DNA from: Limnoperna fortunei
Taxonomy: Eukaryota; Mollusca; Bivalvia; Mytilida; Modiolidae
Reading direction: 5' to 3'
Length of the DNA: 64,000 nt
Assembly: GCA_944474755.1 (NCBI GenBank)
Contig: OX104111.1
Location: 94,344,805-94,408,804, forward strand
Part shown: in pieces, positions 57,333 through 64,000 of the stretch
How positions within the stretch are numbered: position 1 is the stretch's first letter
Layout of the letters: each line of letters begins with the position of its first letter
Notes under the pieces: generated by a model
The model's input: the letters and a program-made list of their open reading frames with translations, nothing else
What the model was told of the DNA's origin: nothing
The model's database searches: none
Program-made: the position numbers and the translations under genes

Positions 57333-60300
57333 GCTATCATCAAGGTTGTATGTGCTGCTATCATCAATGTTGTATGTGCTGCTATCATCAATGTTGTATG
57401 TACTGCTATCATCAATGTTGTATGTGCTGCTATCATCAATGTTGTATGTGCTGCTATTATCAATGTTGTATGTGCTGCTATTATCAATGTTGTATGTACT
57501 GCTATCATCGATGTTGTATGTGCTGCTATCATCAATGTTGTATGTGCTGCTATCATCAATGTTGTATGTGCTGCTATCATCAATGTTGTATGTGCTGCTA
57601 TTATCAGGGTTGTATGTGCTGCTATTATCAAGGTTGTATGTGCTGCTATCATCAATGTTGTATGTGCTGCTATCATCAATGTTGTATGTACTGCTATCAT
57701 CAATGTTGTATGTGCAGCTATCATCAAGGTTGTATGTGCTGCTATCATCAATGTTGTATGTGCAGCTATCATCAATGTTGTATGTGCTGCTATCATCAAT
57801 GTTGTATGTGCAGCTATCATCAATGTTGTATGTGCTGCTATCATCAAAGTTGTATGTGCTGCTATCATCAAAGTTGTATGCGCAGCTATCATCAATGTTG
57901 TATGTGCAGCTATCATCAATGTTGTATGTGCAGCTATCATCAATGTTGTATGTGCTGCTATCATCAATGTTGTATGTGCAGCTATCATCAATGTTGTATG
58001 TGCTGCTATCATCAAAGTTGTATGTGCAGCTATCATCAATGTTGTATGTGCAGCTATCATCAATGTTGTATGTGCTGCTATCATCAATGTTGTATGTGCA
58101 GCTATCATCAATGTTGTATGTGCAGCAATCATCAATGTTGTATGTGCAGCTATCATCAATGTTGTATGTGCAGCTATCATCAATGTTGTATGTGCAGCTA
58201 TCATCAATGTTGTATGTGCAGCTATCATCAATGTTGTATGTGCAGCTATCATCAATGTTGTATGTGCAGCTATCATCAATGTTGTATGTGCAGCTATCAT
58301 CAATGTTGTATGTGCAGCTATCATCAAAGTTGTATGTGCAGCTATCATCAATGTTGTATGTGCAGCTATCATCAATGTTGTATGTGCTGCTATCATCAAT
58401 GTTGTATGTGCAGCTATCATCAATGTTGTATGTGCTGCTATCATCAATGTTGTATGTGCAGCTATCATCAATGTTGTATGTGCAGCTATCATCAATGTTG
58501 TATGTGCAGCTATCATCAAAGTTGTATGTGCAGCTATCATCAATGTTGTATGTGCAGCTATCATCAATGCTGTATGTGCTGCTATCATCAATGTTGTATG
58601 TGCAGCTATCATCAATGTTGTATGTGCTGCTATCATCAAAGTTGTATGTGCAGCTATCATCAAGGTTGTATGTGCTGCTATCATCAATGTTGTATGTGCT
58701 GCTATCATCAAGGTTGTATGTGCAGCTATCATCGATATTGTATGTGCAGCTATCATCAATGTTGTATGTGCAGCTATCATCAATGTTGTATGTGCTGCTA
58801 TCATCAATGTTGTATGTGCAGCTATCATCAATGTTGTATGTGCTGCTATCATCAAGGTTGTATGTGCAGCTATCATCGATATTGTATGTGCTGCTATCAT
58901 CGATGTTGTATGTGCAGCTATCATCGATGTTGTATGTACAGCTATCATCAATGTTGTATGTGCAGCTATCATCAATGTTGTATGTGCTGCTATCATCAAA
59001 GATGTATGTGCTGCTATCATCAAAGTTGTATGCGCAGCTATCATCAATGTTGTATGTGCAGCTATCATCAACGTTGTATGTGCAGCTATCATCAATGTTG
59101 TATGTGCTGCTATCATCAATGTTGTATGTGCAGCTATCATCAATGTTGTATGTGCTGCTATCATCAAGGTTGTATGTGCAGCTATCATCAATGTTGTATG
59201 TGCTGCTATCATCAATGTTGTATGTGCAGCTATCATCAAGGTTGTATGTACTGCTATCATCAATGTTGTATGTACTGCTATCATCGATGTTGTATGTGCA
59301 GCTATCATCAATGTTGTATGTGCTGCTATCATCAATGTTGTATGTACTGCTATCATCGATGTTGTATGTACTGCTATCATCAATGTTGTATGCGCTGCTA
59401 TCATCAATGTTGTATGTACTGCTATCATCGATGTTGTATGTACTGCTATCATCAATGTTGTATGTGCAGCTATCATCAATGTTGTATGTGCTGCTATCAT
59501 CAATGTTGTATGTACTGCTATCATCGATGTTGTATGTAATGCTATCATCAATGTTGTATGTGCTGCTATCATCAATGTTGTATGTACTGCTATCATCGAT
59601 GTTGTATGTACTGCTATCATCAATGTTGTATGTGCTGCTATCATCAATGTTGTATGTACTGCTATCATCGATGTTGTATGTACTGCTATCATCAATGTTG
59701 TATGTGCTGCTATCATCAATGTTGTATGCGCATCTATTATCAAGGTTGTATGTGCAGCTATCATCAATGTTGTATGTGCTGCTATCATCAATGTTGTATG
59801 TGCTGCTATCATCAATGTTGTATGTGCAGCTATCATCAATGTTGTATGTACTGCTATCATCGATGTTGTATGTGCTGCTATCATCGATGTTGTATGTGCA
59901 GCTATCATCCATGTTGTATGTGCTGCTATCGTCAATGTTGTATGTGCTGCAATCATCAATGTTGTATGTGCTGCAATCATCAATGTTGTATGTGCTGCTA
60001 TTATCAATGTTGTATGTGCTGCTATTATCAATGTTGTATGTACTGCTATCATGGATGTTGTATGTGCAGCTATCATCAATGTTGTATGTGCTGCTATCAT
60101 CAATGTTGTATGTGCTGCTATTATCAATGTTGTATGTGCTGCTATCATCAATGTTGTATGTGCAGCTATTATCAATGTTGTATGTGCTGCTATCGTCAAT
60201 GTTGTATGTGCAGCTATTATGAATGTTGTATGTGCAGTTATCATCAATGTTGTATGTGCAGCTATTATCAATGTTGTATGTACTGCTATCATCAATGTTG

Positions 60301-63300
60301 TATGTGCAGCAATTATCAATGTTGTATGTACTGCTATCATCAATGTTGTATGTGCAGCAATTATCAATGTTGTATGTACAGCTGTCATCAATGTTGTATG
60401 TGCTGCTATCATCAATGTTGTATGTGCAGCAATTATCAATGTTGTATGTACTGCTATCATCAATGTTGTATGTGCAGCAATTATCAATGTTGTATGTACA
60501 GCTGTCATCAATGTTGTATGTGCAGCTACCATCAATGTTGTATGTGCAGCTACCATCAATGTTGTATGTACAGCTATTATCAATGTTGTATGTGCAGCTA
60601 TCATCAATGTTGTATGTGCAGCTATCATCAATGTTGTATGTGCAGCTATCATCAATGTTGTATGTGCAGCTATCATCAATGTTGTATGTGCAGCTATCAT
60701 CAATGTTGTATGTGCAGCTATCATCAATGTTGTATGTGCAGCTATCATCAATGTTGTATGTGCAGCTATCATCAAAGTTGTATGTGCAGCTATCATCAAT
60801 GTTGTATGTGCAGCTATCATCAATGTTGTATGTGCTGCTATCATCAATGTTGTATGTGCAGCTATCATCAATGTTGTATGTGCTGCTATCATCAATGTTG
60901 TATGTGCAGCTATCATCAATGTTGTATGTGCAGCTATCATCAATGTTGTATGTGCAGCTATCATCAAAGTTGTATGTGCAGCTATCATCAATGTTGTATG
61001 TGCAGCTATCATCAATGCTGTATGTGCTGCTATCATCAATGTTGTATGTGCAGCTATCATCAATGTTGTATGTGCTGCTATCATCAAAGTTGTATGTGCA
61101 GCTATCATCAAGGTTGTATGTGCTGCTATCATCAATGTTGTATGTGCTGCTATCATCAAGGTTGTATGTGCAGCTATCATCGATATTGTATGTGCAGCTA
61201 TCATCAATGTTGTATGTGCAGCTATCATCAATGTTGTATGTGCTGCTATCATCAATGTTGTATGTGCAGCTATCATCAATGTTGTATGTGCTGCTATCAT
61301 CAAGGTTGTATGTGCAGCTATCATCGATATTGTATGTGCTGCTATCATCGATGTTGTATGTGCAGCTATCATCGATGTTGTATGTACAGCTATCATCAAT
61401 GTTGTATGTGCAGCTATCATCAATGTTGTATGTGCTGCTATCATCAAAGATGTATGTGCTGCTATCATCAAAGTTGTATGCGCAGCTATCATCAATGTTG
61501 TATGTGCAGCTATCATCAACGTTGTATGTGCAGCTATCATCAATGTTGTATGTGCTGCTATCATCAATGTTGTATGTGCAGCTATCATCAATGTTGTATG
61601 TGCTGCTATCATCAAGGTTGTATGTGCAGCTATCATCAATGTTGTATGTGCTGCTATCATCAATGTTGTATGTGCAGCTATCATCAAGGTTGTATGTACT
61701 GCTATCATCAATGTTGTATGTACTGCTATCATCGATGTTGTATGTGCAGCTATCATCAATGTTGTATGTGCTGCTATCATCAATGTTGTATGTACTGCTA
61801 TCATCGATGTTGTATGTACTGCTATCATCAATGTTGTATGCGCTGCTATCATCAATGTTGTATGTACTGCTATCATCGATGTTGTATGTACTGCTATCAT
61901 CAATGTTGTATGTGCAGCTATCATCAATGTTGTATGTGCTGCTATCATCAATGTTGTATGTACTGCTATCATCGATGTTGTATGTAATGCTATCATCAAT
62001 GTTGTATGTGCTGCTATCATCAATGTTGTATGTACTGCTATCATCGATGTTGTATGTACTGCTATCATCAATGTTGTATGTGCTGCTATCATCAATGTTG
62101 TATGTACTGCTATCATCGATGTTGTATGTACTGCTATCATCAATGTTGTATGTGCTGCTATCATCAATGTTGTATGCGCATCTATTATCAAGGTTGTATG
62201 TGCAGCTATCATCAATGTTGTATGTGCTGCTATCATCAATGTTGTATGTGCTGCTATCATCAATGTTGTATGTGCAGCTATCATCAATGTTGTATGTACT
62301 GCTATCATCGATGTTGTATGTGCTGCTATCATCGATGTTGTATGTGCAGCTATCATCCATGTTGTATGTGCTGCTATCGTCAATGTTGTATGTGCTGCAA
62401 TCATCAATGTTGTATGTGCTGCAATCATCAATGTTGTATGTGCTGCTATTATCAATGTTGTATGTGCTGCTATTATCAATGTTGTATGTACTGCTATCAT
62501 GGATGTTGTATGTGCAGCTATCATCAATGTTGTATGTGCTGCTATCATCAATGTTGTATGTGCTGCTATTATCAATGTTGTATGTGCTGCTATCATCAAT
62601 GTTGTATGTGCAGCTATTATCAATGTTGTATGTGCTGCTATCGTCAATGTTGTATGTGCAGCTATTATGAATGTTGTATGTGCAGTTATCATCAATGTTG
62701 TATGTGCAGCTATTATCAATGTTGTATGTACTGCTATCATCAATGTTGTATGTGCAGCAATTATCAATGTTGTATGTACTGCTATCATCAATGTTGTATG
62801 TGCAGCAATTATCAATGTTGTATGTACAGCTGTCATCAATGTTGTATGTGCTGCTATCATCAATGTTGTATGTGCAGCAATTATCAATGTTGTATGTACT
62901 GCTATCATCAATGTTGTATGTGCAGCAATTATCAATGTTGTATGTACAGCTGTCATCAATGTTGTATGTGCAGCTACCATCAATGTTGTATGTGCAGCTA
63001 TTATCAATGTTGTATGTACAGCTATTATCAATGTTGTATGTGCAGCTATCATCAATGTTGTATGTACTGCTATCATCAATGTTGTATGTGCAGCAATTAT
63101 CAATGTTGTATGTACAGCTGTCATCAATGTTGTATGTGCTGCTATCATCAATGTTGTATGTGCAGCAATTATCAATGTTGTATGTACAGCTATCATCAAT
63201 GTTGTATGTGCTGCTATTATCAATGTTGTATGTAAAGCTATTATCAATGTTGTATGTGCAGCTATCATCGATGTTGTATGTGCAGCTATCATCAATGTTT

Positions 63301-64000
63301 TATGTGCAGCTATCATCAATGTTGTATGTGCAGCTATCATCAAGGTTGTATGTGCAGCTATCATCAATGTTGTATGTACAGCTATCATCAATGTTGTATG
63401 TGCTGCTATCTTCAATGTTGTATGTGCAGCTATCATCAAGGTTGTATGTGCTGCTATCATCAATGTTGTATGTGCTGCTATCATCAAGGTTGTATGTACA
63501 GCTATCATCGATGTTGTATGTGCAGCTATCATCGATGTTGTATGTGCTGCTATCATCAATGTTGTATGTACTGCTATCATCGATGTTGTATGTGCAGCTA
63601 TCATCAATGTTGTATGTGCAGCTATCATCAAGGCTGTATGTACAGCTATCATCGATGTTGTATGTACTGCTATCATCAATGTTGTATGTGCAGCTATCAT
63701 CAATGTTGTATGTGCAGCTATCATCAAGGCTGTATGTACAGCTATCATCGATGTTGTATGTACTGCTATCATCAATGTTGTATGTGCAGCTATCATCAAG
63801 GTTGTATGTGCAGCTATCATCAATGTTGTATGTGCTGCTATCATCAATGTTGTATGTGCTGCTATCATCAAGGTTGTATGTGCAGCTATCATCAATGTTG
63901 TATGTGCTGCTATCATCAATGTTGTATGTGCTGCTATCATCAATGTTGCATGTGCTGCTATCATCAATGTTGTCTGTACTGCTATCATCAATGTTGTATG
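57333..64000. repeat. 24-bp satellite array (~278 units, continues past window)
   Basis: Units contain GCTATCATCAATGTTGTATG plus TGCA/TGCT/TACT. Copies vary at a few fixed positions. Because the unit is 24 bp and several frames have no stop, both strands stay open for kilobases (for example 57293-63991 on -, an octapeptide MIAAHTTL repeat). A 2,448-bp block (102 units) from about 58141 recurs at about 60589. The array lies between exon e1 of POMGNT1 and its missing 5' exons, so it is presumably intronic. Confidence 0.96.

Noticed and set aside
57293..63991. 2,232-codon and other giant frames in the 24-bp array as genes
   Set aside because: Open in several frames on both strands because the unit is 24 bp without stops. 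There is no start context, no domain, no splice evidence. Kept only as a low-interest finding.

Overview
This is animal nuclear DNA, most probably from a marine bivalve close to Mytilus. The evidence is AT-rich sequence with GT-AG introns, short exons scattered over tens of kilobases, tRNA-headed SINEs, many small inverted-repeat elements, and a reverse-transcriptase remnant of a type I associate with mussels. The species assignment comes from recalled repeat families, not from a search. Nothing looks bacterial, viral or CRISPR-like.

Three genes are supported. (1) At the left edge (1-1401, + strand) are the last coding exons of a class I cyclic-nucleotide phosphodiesterase of the PDE10/PDE5/PDE11 type. 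(2) At 9590-11224 (- strand) is an uninterrupted 544-codon gene for a CABIT-domain adaptor of the GAREM type. (3) From 56898 down to 24619 (- strand) lie 17 exons of POMGNT1, the Golgi enzyme that adds GlcNAc to O-mannose on proteins such as dystroglycan. Joined, these exons give one open frame of 529 residues ending in a stop codon. It runs from the stem domain through the catalytic domain to the C terminus. The 5' exons lie beyond the right edge.

Layout: 1-2.7 kb phosphodiesterase 3' end; 2.7-9.6 kb mostly featureless AT-rich DNA with a few repeats; 9.6-11.2 kb CABIT gene; 11.2-15.5 kb intergenic, with one weak candidate terminal exon; 15.5-18.8 kb a 26-bp satellite; 19.7-22.6 kb a composite repeat with 0.5-kb internal units; 22.6-24.6 kb intergenic plus one inverted-repeat element; 24.6-64 kb POMGNT1. 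POMGNT1 introns hold tandem arrays of 42, 22, 37, 29 and 24 bp, SINEs, nested inverted-repeat elements and a composite element whose ends match the one at 20-22.6 kb.

The very long open frames in the 24- and 42-bp arrays arise because the units are multiples of three and lack stops. I do not regard them as genes. The most interesting observations are: a 37-bp intronic array whose units repeat the splice-donor sequence of the adjoining exon; a 2,448-bp higher-order duplication in the 24-bp array; two elements with matching ends but unrelated tandem interiors; a duplicated splice donor after one exon; an inverted repeat pair bracketing five exons; and a possible 44-nt frameshifting cassette exon in the phosphodiesterase. 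I found no convincing new multi-gene system.
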